A stretch of DNA of 64,000 nucleotides from Myxococcales bacterium (GCA_016191815.1 JACPVI010000023.1:62001-126000), one strand, 5' to 3'. Positions 44,631 to 53,762 are shown, counted from the first letter of the stretch. The notes: a model not told the origin generated them from the letters alone. A program made the numbers and translations.

Positions 44631-45053
44631 ATGCCCCCCGCGAGGCGAATCCGTCAGGCGGTTATCGGGCGCCTGTACGAGTTCACTCGCCATGCGCTCG
44701 AGGAGATGGACGACGATGGCCTGTCCGAAACTGACGTGCGATTCGCGCTTCTGCGAGGCGAGGTGGTCGCAAGCTTGGGGGACGACCGTGTACACTGTCG
44801 CGTGACGATGAAGCCGGACTTCTGCGAGTACTGTAACGGGGCGCTCCAGACCGGTGAGCGGTTGGTCACGGTTCACCGGCATGTCGGAGATCGGCACTTC
44901 ATCTTCGAGCGTGTCCCGGCCCGGGTGTGCCCGCGGTGCGGCGAGCGCTACTTCTCGGCGGCCATCGTCCGCAAGATGGACCGTGAGATGAAACACCGCA
45001 GGCGGACTTCGCTCCGGCCTGTTCCGATCATCTCTTTGAGTCCTGAAGGCTAG
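44631..45053 (+). CDS. Fused DUF4258-like and YgiT-type zinc-finger protein (toxin-antitoxin-like)
   Basis: 140 residues. The N-terminal part (YEFTRHALEEMDDDGLSETD) matches DUF4258, a RelE/BrnT-like family, but stops after ~55 residues. From Met60 (44808) it is a YgiT/MqsA-type zinc finger with CEYC and CPRC and the conserved VPARVCPRCGERYFS. In many genomes these two are separate neighbouring genes (toxin and antitoxin). Here one frame joins a shortened first part to a complete second part. Translation could also start at 44808. Confidence 0.65.
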   Translation: MPPARRIRQAVIGRLYEFTRHALEEMDDDGLSETDVRFALLRGEVVASLGDDRVHCRVTMKPDFCEYCNGALQTGERLVTVHRHVGDRHFIFERVPARVCPRCGERYFSAAIVRKMDREMKHRRRTSLRPVPIISLSPEG

Positions 45054-45074
45054 ACCTCGGTAGTGGTGAGAGCC

Positions 45075-45104
45075 ACCCTCACCCTCCCGCCAGGGGAGAG
45101 GGAT
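45075..45104. repeat. Intergenic palindromic repeat (CCCTCACCCT family), copy 2
   Basis: ccctcaccctcccgcc followed by aggggagaggg, partly self-complementary. It matches the core of copy 1 at 41535-41570. It lies between two convergent genes and could act as a bidirectional transcription end. Confidence 0.6.
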
Positions 45105-45113
45105 TCGCCGACC

Positions 45114-45488
45114 TTACTGCTGGCAGGCGATCTGGTCCCCGGTGACCGTGCAGGTGATGCAGTCGTTCGTCTTCCGGAGCACCCCCTCGCGGCACTCCAG
45201 CGTGGCGGTCTGGGTGGAGTTGCACAGGCCCTTGCCCTCCGCGGTCGATGCGCAGGCGTCGCCTTCGAGGTTCCCGCTCATGTCGCACTTGATGAGCTCG
45301 CCCTCGCGCTTGCAGCCGCCCGGCCCCTTGCAGGGGAGCTTGGTCCATCGCTCGGCCTTGCACTCCAGCGCGGCGCTCGAGTCGAGGCAGAGGAACCCGG
45401 TCTGGCTGCAGGAGTCGCCCTCCTTCGGCGCCCCGCAACCGGCGAGGAACCACAGGGCGAAGGCCACGCTGAGGAGATGGGTGCGCAT
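45114..45488 (-). CDS. Small Cys-rich lipoprotein
   Basis: 124 residues. Signal peptide with lipobox LAGC (Cys ~18). Twelve further Cys in the mature part, in patterns such as GDSCSQTGFLCLD, LPCKGPGGCKREG and DCITCTVTGDQIACQ. It is like a short version of the Cys-rich lipoprotein at 19600-20961. Probably disulfide-bonded and surface or periplasmic. Function unknown. Confidence 0.72.
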   Translation of the reverse strand: MRTHLLSVAFALWFLAGCGAPKEGDSCSQTGFLCLDSSAALECKAERWTKLPCKGPGGCKREGELIKCDMSGNLEGDACASTAEGKGLCNSTQTATLECREGVLRKTNDCITCTVTGDQIACQQ

Positions 45489-45557
45489 GAGTTTCCCGAA
45501 TCGGTGATGCCGGCCCGTCGAAGCGGCGGCCGAATATCCTCGGCCCTCCTTCGAGCG

Positions 45558-46589
45558 TCAACGGGGTCGGGCGCCGAGCACCTCGCCGAAGAAACGGCGG
45601 AGGTTGCCGCCGGCGATCTTCTCCACCAGCGCCTCCGGGTGCCCACGCCGGAGCAGCGCCTCGGTCACCAGCGGGAGGTCCCTCACGTCCCGCATCGGGC
45701 GGGGAAGCGGCACCATCCCGTCGAAGTCCGAGCCGAAGCCAACCGCGTCCTCCCCGGCCACCCGCACCGCGTGCTCGATGTGCCTGGCGAGGTCGTCCAG
45801 CCGGTCGCCTCCGAGGAAGACTGTGCCGAAGATGATGCCCACCACTCCGCCGCGGTCGGCGAGCCGCCGCAGCACCTCGTCCGACAGGTTCCGCCAAGAT
45901 CGATGCGCCCCGTTGACGCCGGTGTGCGAGCAGAAGGGCCGCGCCGGATGCTCGAGGATCTCCGCCAGCGTCTTCCTCGAAGCGTGCGCCACGTCGACCG
46001 CCATCCCGAGGCGGGCCATCTCGTCTAAAACCTCGCGCCCGAGCGGGGTGAGGCTCCGGTTTCCCATCATCGGAAACGAGGAGCCGCCCAGCTCGTTGTT
46101 CCCCAGGTGGGTGAGCCCCATGAAGCGCACGCCGCGCCGGTGAAGCTCCGCCACTCGATCCACCCTGCCCTCGCAGGCGTGGGCGCCCTCCACTCCGAGG
46201 ACGGCCGAGAGGCGACCTGCGGCGAGGTTGCCCGCCAGCTCCTCCGCGGTCGAGGTGATCGACACTTCCCCGCCCGCGCGGCGGCACATCTGGGCCAGCC
46301 GGTCGATCTGCCAGGTGGCCCTCGCCCATTCGCCCCACCTCGCCCTTCTGGGCCAGCCCCGCCGCGCCGCGAAGAGCGGAAACATCCCGACCACCGGCAG
46401 GCCTCTGGTCACCACGGTGAAGCACTGGATCTTGACCCCGGCCTGCTTGAGGCGCGCGAAGTCGACGTGGCCCTCCTCGGAGACCACGGTGAGGTCCCGG
46501 TTCCACATCAAGGCGTCGGCGTGCGCGTCAGCCACGCAACAGCGGAGGTGGAGCGCCAAGGCCTCGGTCACCTCCGCAGTGTCGCGCAA
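45558..46589 (-). CDS. Membrane dipeptidase-like metallopeptidase (M19)
   Basis: 343 residues. Zinc-binding DAHAD (His23, Asp25) is near the N-terminus, the bridging Glu is in LGVEGAHA and further metal ligands are in VDVAHASRKT and FCSHTGVNGAHRSWRNLSD. GFGSDFDG near the C-terminus is also a family signature. M19 enzymes hydrolyse dipeptides, some with D-residues. No signal peptide is seen, so cytosolic. It diverges from the calpain gene. Confidence 0.88.
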   Translation of the reverse strand: MRDTAEVTEALALHLRCCVADAHADALMWNRDLTVVSEEGHVDFARLKQAGVKIQCFTVVTRGLPVVGMFPLFAARRGWPRRARWGEWARATWQIDRLAQMCRRAGGEVSITSTAEELAGNLAAGRLSAVLGVEGAHACEGRVDRVAELHRRGVRFMGLTHLGNNELGGSSFPMMGNRSLTPLGREVLDEMARLGMAVDVAHASRKTLAEILEHPARPFCSHTGVNGAHRSWRNLSDEVLRRLADRGGVVGIIFGTVFLGGDRLDDLARHIEHAVRVAGEDAVGFGSDFDGMVPLPRPMRDVRDLPLVTEALLRRGHPEALVEKIAGGNLRRFFGEVLGARPR

Positions 46590-46645
46590 CTGCGGGCCGG
46601 CGCGGTACGATGATGGTGACGAGCCTTCCCCAAAGGGGGACGTGT

Positions 46646-47638
46646 ATGCCCAGTCGGATCGGCACTATCGCGGAGCGAGCCCTCGCCGATCTCCGCGTCA
46701 CCGAGGCGGAGGTGGACGAGCTGGTCCAGGAGGCGAAGACCGACCGCAAGCTGAGCCACCAGGAGAAGGCCGATCTCGCGCAGGTCATCCAGCAGCACTC
46801 GGACCGCTTCGACGCGGCCGCGAAGGCCAAGCTCGAGGGCTTCCTCGCTTCGAACGCGGGGGTGATGGACCTCGCCGATCCGGCGGTGCTGAACAAGGAC
46901 TCGGGCTCGCTGGGTTACAGCGCGGTGGAGGGCGGGCAGCTCTTCGTCGAAAGCGCCTCGTACGACGACGTGGTCCAGGGCTCGATCGCCAACTGCTACA
47001 TGGTGAGCGCCTTCTCCGCGCTGGCGCACGCGAATCCGGACCTGGTGAAGAACGCGATCCGTGACAACGGTGACGGCAGCTTCACCGTGCGCTTCCACGA
47101 GCAGCGCGGCTATGGCGGGGCGCCGCAGCCGGTCGAGGTGGTCGTGGACGGCGACCTGCCCTCCTCGGCTTTAGGACCCTCGCGCTACGGCAAGGCGCGG
47201 GAGTCCAAGGAGCTGTGGGTGTCCATCCTGGAAAAGGCCTACGCGCAGTGGAAGGGCGGCTACGAGAACATCGGCAACGGCGGGCGGGCGGGCGAGGTGA
47301 TGTCCGCGGTCACCGGCCGGAGCTCCAACTGGTACTCGATCGGCAGCACGGGGGCAGACGCGCTGTTCCGGACCATCCGTGACGGGGCGGCGTCCCACCG
47401 GCCGATGACCGCCGGCACGCACGGCAAGGACTCCGGCGTGGACTACAGCGGCACCGGCGTCTACGCCTGGCACTCCTACACCGTCCTCGGGGCCTCGGAG
47501 GAGAACGGCGAGAAGTACGTCCAGCTTCGAAATCCGTGGGGACGCACCGAGCCGGGAAGCGATGGCAGGGACGACGGCATCTTCAAGATGAAGCTGTCGG
47601 ACTTCCAGCGGCTGTACAACTCGCTCTACCTCGGTTGA
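46646..47638 (+). CDS. Calpain-like cysteine protease (C2)
   Basis: 330 residues from the ATG at 46646 with AGGGGGA upstream. After ~85 helical residues comes a calpain catalytic domain. The triad is complete: Cys117 (VVQGSIANCYMVSAFSALA, with the oxyanion Gln), His276 (AWHSYTVLGA) and Asn296 (LRNPWG). No calcium-binding EF-hand or C2L domain and no signal peptide, so cytosolic unless exported otherwise. The N-terminal helical part could be a pro- or regulatory segment. Target unknown. Confidence 0.85.
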   Translation: MPSRIGTIAERALADLRVTEAEVDELVQEAKTDRKLSHQEKADLAQVIQQHSDRFDAAAKAKLEGFLASNAGVMDLADPAVLNKDSGSLGYSAVEGGQLFVESASYDDVVQGSIANCYMVSAFSALAHANPDLVKNAIRDNGDGSFTVRFHEQRGYGGAPQPVEVVVDGDLPSSALGPSRYGKARESKELWVSILEKAYAQWKGGYENIGNGGRAGEVMSAVTGRSSNWYSIGSTGADALFRTIRDGAASHRPMTAGTHGKDSGVDYSGTGVYAWHSYTVLGASEENGEKYVQLRNPWGRTEPGSDGRDDGIFKMKLSDFQRLYNSLYLG

Positions 47639-47701
47639 CGCGAGGCCGCCGCGCCTGCGCCGTCGATTGACACCACCTCCCCTCGCTTGTAGAGGGCCGC
47701 C

Positions 47702-47902
47702 GTGACGCTGACCATCAACGGCGAGCCCCGCGAGGTGCCCGAGGGCATCACCGTCGAACGGCTGCTGTCGATGCTCGAGGTCCGCGCCGAGCGCCTGGCC
47801 GTCGAGGTCAACCAGGAGATCGTCCGGCGCGCGCGGCACCCCGAGCACCGCCTCCATGCCGGAGATCGCGTGGAGATCGTCACCTTCGTCGGCGGCGGCT
47901 AG
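47702..47902 (+). CDS. thiS: Sulfur carrier protein ThiS
   Basis: 66 residues from a GTG start. The ubiquitin-like fold pattern ([20 protein letters not shown]) ends in the required FVGGG, whose terminal Gly-Gly is thiocarboxylated and gives sulfur to the thiazole ring of thiamine. It is 16 bp upstream of thiG. ThiF and other thiamine genes are not in the window. Confidence 0.93.
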   Translation: MTLTINGEPREVPEGITVERLLSMLEVRAERLAVEVNQEIVRRARHPEHRLHAGDRVEIVTFVGGG

Positions 47903-47918
47903 AAGGCGCGGAGGAACC

Positions 47919-48698
47919 ATGCAGGACAAACCCCTCACCATCGCCGGCAAGAGCTTCGGCTCGAGGCTCTTCATCGGGACCGGCAAGTACCCGAGCTTCG
48001 AGGTGATGAAGCGATGCCACGAGGCCTCCGGCGCCGAGGTGGCCACGGTGGCGGTGCGGAGGCTGGATCTGGCCGCCAAGGGCGAGGCCTCGCTGATGCA
48101 CTGGATCGACGGCTCGCGGATCACCGTCCTGCCCAACACCGCCGGCTGCTACACCGTCGAGGACGCGGTGCATACCTGCCGCCTCGCCGAGGAGCTGGGG
48201 CTTTGCCGGTGGGTGAAGCTCGAGGTCCTGGGCGACGAGAAGACGCTCTTTCCCGACGTGGAGAAGACGCTCGAGGCGGCCCGGCTCCTGGTCAAGGACG
48301 GCTTCACCGTCCTGCCGTACACCTCGGACGACCCGATCGCCGCCCGCAAGCTGGAGGACGCCGGCTGCGCGGCGGTGATGCCGCTGGCGGCGCCTATCGG
48401 CTCGGGCCTCGGCATCCGCAACCCCTACAACCTCCGCATCATCCTGGAGAGCGCGAAGGTGCCGGTGATCGTCGACGCCGGAGTGGGCACGGCCTCGGAC
48501 GCGTCGATCGCCCTGGAGCTCGGCTGCGACGCGGTGCTGATGAACACCGCCATCGCCAAGGCGAAGGACCCGGTGCGAATGGCCCGGGCGATGAGGCAGG
48601 CGGTGGAGGCAGGTCGCGACGCCTTCCTCGCCGGCCGCATCCCGAGGAAGCTGTACGGCTCGGCCTCGAGCCCGATCGACGGCCTGGTCGGCTCGTGA
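47919..48698 (+). CDS. thiG: Thiazole synthase ThiG
   Basis: 259 residues from the ATG at 47919 with GGAGG upstream. The TIM-barrel enzyme builds the thiazole phosphate from DXP, dehydroglycine and ThiS thiocarboxylate. Signatures: [36 protein letters not shown] (Schiff-base Lys region), [20 protein letters not shown] and [13 protein letters not shown]. Its stop overlaps the thiE GTG start by 3 bases (GTGA). Confidence 0.96.
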   Translation: MQDKPLTIAGKSFGSRLFIGTGKYPSFEVMKRCHEASGAEVATVAVRRLDLAAKGEASLMHWIDGSRITVLPNTAGCYTVEDAVHTCRLAEELGLCRWVKLEVLGDEKTLFPDVEKTLEAARLLVKDGFTVLPYTSDDPIAARKLEDAGCAAVMPLAAPIGSGLGIRNPYNLRIILESAKVPVIVDAGVGTASDASIALELGCDAVLMNTAIAKAKDPVRMARAMRQAVEAGRDAFLAGRIPRKLYGSASSPIDGLVGS

Positions 48699-49300
48699 GC
48701 CCGCTCCCCTTCCGGCTGATCGTCATCACCGACTGGTCGCTCGGCCGCGAAAAGCTCTTGGACGCGCTGGGCGCGGCTTGCTCCCTGGGCCCGGGGGTGG
48801 CAGTCCAGCTGCGCCATCCCGAGGCGAAGACGCGCGAGCTTCTGGAGGAGGGCAAGGCGGTCGCGGAAGTCTGCTCGCGCTTCGGAAACGCCCTGTTCGT
48901 CAACGGGCGGCTGGACCTGGCGCTGCTCCTCGGCGCTCACCTGCACCTTTCGGGTTGGGGCGTGCCGCCGGCCAGCGCGCGCGCCCACCTCGACGGGAAG
49001 CTCCTCAGCGTGGCGGTGCATCAGGGAGAAGAAGAGGCCGCCGCCGGGGCGGACATGGCGCTGGTCAGCCCGGTGTTCCCCGCCGGCTCCAAGCCGACCG
49101 ACCCGCGCCCGCCGCTCGGGCCCCATGGCTTCTCGGAGCTGGCCGCACGGCTCCCCTGCCCTTCGTTCGCCCTGGGGGGCATCGGCCCAGACACGGCGCG
49201 GAGGCTGGCCGGGCGCGCGGCGGGAGCGGCGGCCGTGTCGGGAGTGCTCCGCGCCGCCGATCCGAAGAAGGCCGCGGCGGCGATCCTCTCGGCGATGTAG
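48695..49300 (+). CDS. thiE: Thiamine-phosphate synthase-like protein (ThiE/TenI)
   Basis: 201 residues from the GTG at 48695. Motifs: [11 protein letters not shown] at the N-terminus, [41 protein letters not shown] and ALGGIGPD near the end. The usual QLR(E/D)K reads QLRHPEAKT, and the loops are short, so TenI-like specificity is possible. ThiE couples thiazole and pyrimidine phosphates. Coupled to thiG. Confidence 0.82.
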   Translation: MSPLPFRLIVITDWSLGREKLLDALGAACSLGPGVAVQLRHPEAKTRELLEEGKAVAEVCSRFGNALFVNGRLDLALLLGAHLHLSGWGVPPASARAHLDGKLLSVAVHQGEEEAAAGADMALVSPVFPAGSKPTDPRPPLGPHGFSELAARLPCPSFALGGIGPDTARRLAGRAAGAAAVSGVLRAADPKKAAAAILSAM

Positions 49301-49314
49301 AGTCGCGCTGCTCG

Positions 49315-50337
49315 ATGAGCGCGCCCGGCAGTGAGCTTCGGCCCATGGCGATGGGCGAGATGGTGGACCGCGCCGCGTCGTTCTGGCGCGCGCGGTTCTG
49401 GCCGCTCTTCAAGCTGTACCTGCCCTTCCAGCTCGCGCAGTACGTCCTGGTGAAGGCCTATCAGCTCGCGATCATCGCCTGGCTGCCGTTGATGCGGGGC
49501 GGAGCGCGCACCAACGAGGCTTTGCAGAGCAACCCCACCGAGGTGCTGAGGCAGATGGCGCTCGGCGGCGCGGGCGCAGGCGGGGTGATGCTGCTGTACT
49601 TCGCGGTGGGGTGGCTCGCCGGAGTGGCGGGCACCCGCTACGTGATGCCGGCCTTCCTCGGCGAGGAGGTCAGCCTGGGCGAGTCGGCTCGCCGGCTCGG
49701 GAAAAGGGCGGGGACGGTGATAGGGAGTTTCCTCCTCTCCCTCCTCTGGTGCGCCGGGGTCGGCGTGGGGCTGATGCTCCCCGGGCTGGTGCTCACCGTG
49801 CTCGCGGGCGCGGCGATGGAGCCCGGCCCGGGAGCGGCGGCCCTGGGAGTCGCCGGAGTCCTCGCCGTCTTCTTCGGCCTGCTGGTGGCAGCGCTCTGGT
49901 ACTTCCTGCGCTTTTTCCTCACCGCCCAGGTGATCGCCATGGAGGACCTAGGCGCGGTGGCCTCGGTGCGCCGCTCGGGCCGACTCGTCTCCGGCCGCGT
50001 GGGTCCGGGCGTGATGAACCTGGTGAAGATGCGCGCCACGGTGCTGATCACCGTGGTGGTGCTGATTCTCACTGCGGTGAGCGTGATCGCCGGGCTACCA
50101 GCGCTGATTCTCCAGTTCGCCTACGGAAAGCCGTTCGATCCGGCCAACGCCGACCCGTACGCGGTGCCCCAGGCGCTCCTGGTGCCGGCGGAGCTGATCC
50201 AGGTGATCGCCCAGTCCGCCTTCGGTCCCCTGTATGTGGCCTTCGGGGTGCTCTTCTACCTGGACATGCGGGTGCGCCGTGAAGGGCTGGACCTGGAGCG
50301 CAGGCTGGAAGCCCTCGGTCCGAGGGCCGCGGCGTGA
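49315..50337 (+). CDS. Multi-pass membrane protein of a DUF4129/DUF4350 operon
   Basis: 340 residues from the ATG at 49315. About six TM helices (for example GGVMLLYFAVGWLAGVAGTR, AGVLAVFFGLLVAALWYFLR). The region AMEDLGAVASVRRSGRLVSGR resembles the membrane domain of glycerophosphodiester phosphodiesterase-related proteins. Its stop overlaps the next gene (GTGA). First gene of a three-gene, translationally coupled operon; role unknown. Confidence 0.7.
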   Translation: MSAPGSELRPMAMGEMVDRAASFWRARFWPLFKLYLPFQLAQYVLVKAYQLAIIAWLPLMRGGARTNEALQSNPTEVLRQMALGGAGAGGVMLLYFAVGWLAGVAGTRYVMPAFLGEEVSLGESARRLGKRAGTVIGSFLLSLLWCAGVGVGLMLPGLVLTVLAGAAMEPGPGAAALGVAGVLAVFFGLLVAALWYFLRFFLTAQVIAMEDLGAVASVRRSGRLVSGRVGPGVMNLVKMRATVLITVVVLILTAVSVIAGLPALILQFAYGKPFDPANADPYAVPQALLVPAELIQVIAQSAFGPLYVAFGVLFYLDMRVRREGLDLERRLEALGPRAAA

Positions 50338-51200
50338 CTGGCATCGCCCTGGCCATCGCCCTGGCCGCGCTGCCGATCTGCGAGGATCCCTTGGCGCAGG
50401 CCGCGAAGCTCCAGAGCGCCGCCGGGACGCCCGGGCTGGAAACCGCCATCGCAAGCGCCGAGCTCGAGCTGGGTCAACCTCTGCTGCTCCCGGACGAGGC
50501 TTCCTCGCTTCCCCTGCGTAGAGCGCAACTGGCCGCCCGGCGGCTGCCGGAGGCCTGCGCGCTGCTCCGGGACGGCCGGGTCGCGGCGACTCCGGATCGT
50601 GCCCGGCTGGCCGCCATCCTCGACCGGCCGGAGCTTGCGAACGCCCGGCGGAGGAGCTCGGGAGCGCTCGCGCTGCTCCTTTCGCGCCTGTGGGACTGGC
50701 TCTACTCGCTGCTCGGGACGTCCGAAGCGGGTAGCTTCTCGAGGGCCGCCCGAACGGCGGTGCTCGCGGGGGCCCTGGCAGTCGTGATTGGCGGAGCGCT
50801 CAGGCTGCTCCGGGCGCGATTGAGGCGCCCTCGGCCGGCCGCAGCAAAGCCGCACGCCGACCGCTTGAAGCTGGAGGATCCGCTGGAGCACCTGTCGCGG
50901 GCTCGCGCGGCGCTCGGTGCGGATGCGCGCGAGGCGATCCGGCAAGGGCTGTTCTGCCTGCTCTCGGCGCTGGAAAAGAGAAGACTCGCGCGGCCGGACC
51001 GGGTGAAGACCAACCGCGAGCTGGCCGCCGAGTTGCCGGTCCGAGGGGCGACGCCCGAGTTGCACGCGGAGGTCTCCGAGCTGCTCCGGTGGTACGACCG
51101 CACCTTCTACTCCCTCGAGCCGGTCGCGGCGGCGGAGGCCGCCCGGTTCGTCGATGACGTCGGGCGGCTCCGCCAGTTGCTGGGGGAATCGGCCGCATGA
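50334..51200 (+). CDS. DUF4129 domain protein
   Basis: 288 residues, GTG start. An N-terminal hydrophobic signal-like stretch, an extracytoplasmic part and one TM (TAVLAGALAVVIGGALRLL, ~140-158). The C-terminal DUF4129 domain shows RVKTNRELAAELPVRG and LLRWYDRTFYSLEPV. Such proteins often sit beside transglutaminase, MoxR and DUF58 genes. Overlaps its neighbours on both sides by 4 bp. Confidence 0.78.
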   Translation: MTGIALAIALAALPICEDPLAQAAKLQSAAGTPGLETAIASAELELGQPLLLPDEASSLPLRRAQLAARRLPEACALLRDGRVAATPDRARLAAILDRPELANARRRSSGALALLLSRLWDWLYSLLGTSEAGSFSRAARTAVLAGALAVVIGGALRLLRARLRRPRPAAAKPHADRLKLEDPLEHLSRARAALGADAREAIRQGLFCLLSALEKRRLARPDRVKTNRELAAELPVRGATPELHAEVSELLRWYDRTFYSLEPVAAAEAARFVDDVGRLRQLLGESAA

Positions 51201-52366
51201 GGGGGCTCAAGACTTGGCTCCTGTACGGACTCTTGCTCGCCCTGGCGGGTGCCGCGGCGCTCGCCGGCCGAAGCGGGACACCCTCGGATTCACCGGTGCC
51301 TTCGATCGAAAACCCCGGGCCCCGAGGAGCCAGGGCGCTCTACCTTTACCTTTTGGAATCCGGGCGAAGGCCTTTGGCGCTCGAGGATCCGCTCACCGAG
51401 CTTCCCGGCGACCTGGCGGCCCTCGTCATCGCCGCTCCGGCAGAGCGGACCATCGACCCCGACGAGGTGGCTGCCATCGAGCGCTTCGTCCGCGGCGGTG
51501 GCACGCTGGTGTACCTGGCGCCCCGCCCCCACCAGGACCAGAGGCGGATGTCCAAATGGCTGGAGCTGTCGGCCGGACCAGCGGCTCGAGCCGATGCCCT
51601 CGAGGGAGAGTGGGGGGATCCGGGCGGAGCCTCCAGCTTGGCGCTCGCGAAGACCGGTGCTCTCGCCGGAGTCGGCCGGTTGAGGATCACTGCCGCCTCA
51701 TCCGTGGTGGTGGACGACCCCTCGTCCGTGCCGGTCGCGAGCGGCGGCGCGCTGTGGTGGAAGCGGCTCGGGGAAGGCGAGATCTGGATCGGCAGCGGGC
51801 CCGACCTGGTGCAGAGCGATCGGATCGAGCTGCTGGACAACGCGGTCTTCTGGGAGAACCTCGCCGCCTTGGGCCGAATCGGATTCGACGAGCATCACCA
51901 CCGTTCCGAGCCGCCGCCGCCGATCTCCAATGGGCTGCTCGCCTTCGGCCTGCAGTTTCTCGCCTGCTTCGCCTTCTTCGCCTACGCGCGCGGAAGCCGC
52001 CTGGGCCCACCCCGGGCCGAGCTGCTCGAACGCCACCGGTCCACCCGCGAGTACCTGGACTCGCTCGCCCACCTCACCCGGCGCGCGAAGGTGGAGCGCG
52101 AGCTGGTGCCGGAGCTGGCCCACCGGCTCAGGGTGCTCATGCAGGACCGGCTGGGGATCGCGCTCTCCCTCTCCGAAGCCGACGCCGCGCAGGAGGTGGA
52201 GCGGCGCTGCCAGGTGCCGTCCGCGAAGCTCACCTCGCTGTTGGCCCGGGCCAGGACAGAGGCGCCGGCCGCTGGCCCGCGGGAGTTCGCGCGGATCGCG
52301 CGCGAGATCGCCCAGCTCGAGCGTGTGATCACCGGGCGAGCGGGAGCTCACGCTCGGCTGGGTTGA
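51197..52366 (+). CDS. DUF4350 domain membrane protein
   Basis: 389 residues. An N-terminal TM (WLLYGLLLALAGAAALAG) is followed by a DUF4350-type domain (GARALYLYLLESGRRPLALE, DPDEVAAIERFVRGGGTLVYL) and a second TM (LLAFGLQFLACFAFFAYARG). The cytosolic C-terminus is helical. Usually next to a MoxR ATPase, but here the operon ends with it. Its 3' end overlaps the convergent glycosyltransferase by 38 bp. Confidence 0.78.
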   Translation: MRGLKTWLLYGLLLALAGAAALAGRSGTPSDSPVPSIENPGPRGARALYLYLLESGRRPLALEDPLTELPGDLAALVIAAPAERTIDPDEVAAIERFVRGGGTLVYLAPRPHQDQRRMSKWLELSAGPAARADALEGEWGDPGGASSLALAKTGALAGVGRLRITAASSVVVDDPSSVPVASGGALWWKRLGEGEIWIGSGPDLVQSDRIELLDNAVFWENLAALGRIGFDEHHHRSEPPPPISNGLLAFGLQFLACFAFFAYARGSRLGPPRAELLERHRSTREYLDSLAHLTRRAKVERELVPELAHRLRVLMQDRLGIALSLSEADAAQEVERRCQVPSAKLTSLLARARTEAPAAGPREFARIAREIAQLERVITGRAGAHARLG

Positions 52367-53582
52367 TCGGCGCAGCCCTCTCCGCCGCCCTCCGCGCGCG
52401 GTGGAGCAGGGCGTCCTCCACGTGGCGGCGGATCTCGTCGACGCGAACGTCCCAGCTCTCGTGACGGATGCGCCGCGCACGCTCGAGCGAACAGCCCGGC
52501 CCCTCGGCCAGGCACTCGGCGACCTTGAGGGGGAACTCCCCTGGGCGGTCGGCGATGCGGCAGAGCCCGAGCCGCTGCACCTCCGGTACCGCCGAGGACA
52601 CCACCGGCAGGCCCGCGGCGAGGTATTCCCTCACCTTGAGCGGGTTCGCGTTGAGCGTCAGCTCACTGATGCGGAACGGCATCAGCGCCACGTCGAGGCC
52701 TTTGCAGAACCCGGGCAGCGAGGAATATGGCCGCCGGCCCAGGAGGAGCACGTTCGGCAGCGCGGAAAGGCGCGAGAGATCCACACCGGGCGCAACCTTG
52801 CCGATCACCGCCAGCGAGCCACCTGGAAAGGCGCGGGCACAGGCGGCCATCGCGTCGAGGTCCACCCACTCGGCCACCAGCCCGATGAAGCCCATCACCG
52901 GGCGCGGAGCCGCCGACAGTTCCTCTGGCACCACGGTGGCCGGGTCGCAGGCCTTCACGAAGTGATCGAAATCCACACCGTGGCGGACGAGCACCGTGCT
53001 CGCGCTCACCTGCCGCTTGCTCTCGAACAGCCGCTCCGCCGAGGTGATGACCAGGTCGGCCTTCGCCAATAGCTCCCGCTCGAGGGCGGCGATCTGCCGG
53101 CCGTTGGCGTCGGCGAACGCCGAGAACTCGTCGACGCACTGGTAGACCACCAGTTCCTCGCCGAGCGTCCCGGCCACCGGCGCCGAGGCAGGCAGGAAGG
53201 ACCAGGAGATGGGGCGGCGGAAGTCGAGCCAGCGAAGAGCCAGGTGAAGCTGGGCCCTGAGCAGCTGCTTGTTGAGCCCCCGCGCCGCTGCGCTGAAGAG
53301 CGGGACGATGAGCGGCGAGAGCACGAAGATGTTCCGTTCCACTTCCCTGACGCCGCGGAGGAATCCTCGAAGCTTGTCGGCGATCCTGCGGGCATCGTGC
53401 GCGTTCGCCCGGGGGGCACGGTTGCCGATGCTGTTCACCCAAAGCACCCGGTTGTCTCGCGCCAGCCGGCGCATGATGTGCACCTTCGAGAGCGGGTCGC
53501 CGCCCCAGTCGTTCGAGAACACCACCAGGTCCCGCCCCCTCAGCGCATGCCGCGACCGCTCGAAGTCCCCCGCCCGCTGCAT
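52329..53582 (-). CDS. Glycosyltransferase (GT-B, group 1-like)
   Basis: 417 residues from the ATG at 53580-53582, preceded by GGGAGGGG; a GTG 33 bp upstream is open but lacks such a site. The N-terminal domain shows LVVFSNDWGGDPLSKVHIMR. The C-terminal domain has VMGFIGLVAEWVDLDAMAAC, LLGRRPYSSLPGF and the donor-site-like ANPLKVREYLAAGLPVVSS. This is the layout of exopolysaccharide glycosyltransferases that use nucleotide sugars. It groups with the downstream polysaccharide genes on the same strand. Confidence 0.83.
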   Translation of the reverse strand: MQRAGDFERSRHALRGRDLVVFSNDWGGDPLSKVHIMRRLARDNRVLWVNSIGNRAPRANAHDARRIADKLRGFLRGVREVERNIFVLSPLIVPLFSAAARGLNKQLLRAQLHLALRWLDFRRPISWSFLPASAPVAGTLGEELVVYQCVDEFSAFADANGRQIAALERELLAKADLVITSAERLFESKRQVSASTVLVRHGVDFDHFVKACDPATVVPEELSAAPRPVMGFIGLVAEWVDLDAMAACARAFPGGSLAVIGKVAPGVDLSRLSALPNVLLLGRRPYSSLPGFCKGLDVALMPFRISELTLNANPLKVREYLAAGLPVVSSAVPEVQRLGLCRIADRPGEFPLKVAECLAEGPGCSLERARRIRHESWDVRVDEIRRHVEDALLHRARRAAERAAPINPAERELPLAR

Positions 53583-53634
53583 CGGCCCCTCCCTGGACAG
53601 AGTCAGATTTTCCACTCCAAAACGTTATCGCCGA

Positions 53635-53762
53635 GGTGAACGTGGTCGTGGTCGGCGACGTGAACGTGGTCGGGACCCACGTCGCCATCGCCATCGCCGT
53701 CGCCGTCGCCGTCGCCGCCCACGTCAACGCCCACGTCAACGCTGCCGTCAACGCTCGCGCTG
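53635..53762. repeat. Degenerate hexanucleotide repeat tract
   Basis: Units related to gtcgcc, gtgaac and gtcaac alternate through about 130 bp (gacgtgaacgtggtcg ... gccatcgccgtcgccgtcgcc ... cacgtcaacgcccacgtcaac). Both strands have open frames only because the period is a multiple of three. It lies between two glycosyltransferase genes. Simple-sequence expansion is the likely origin. Confidence 0.8.
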
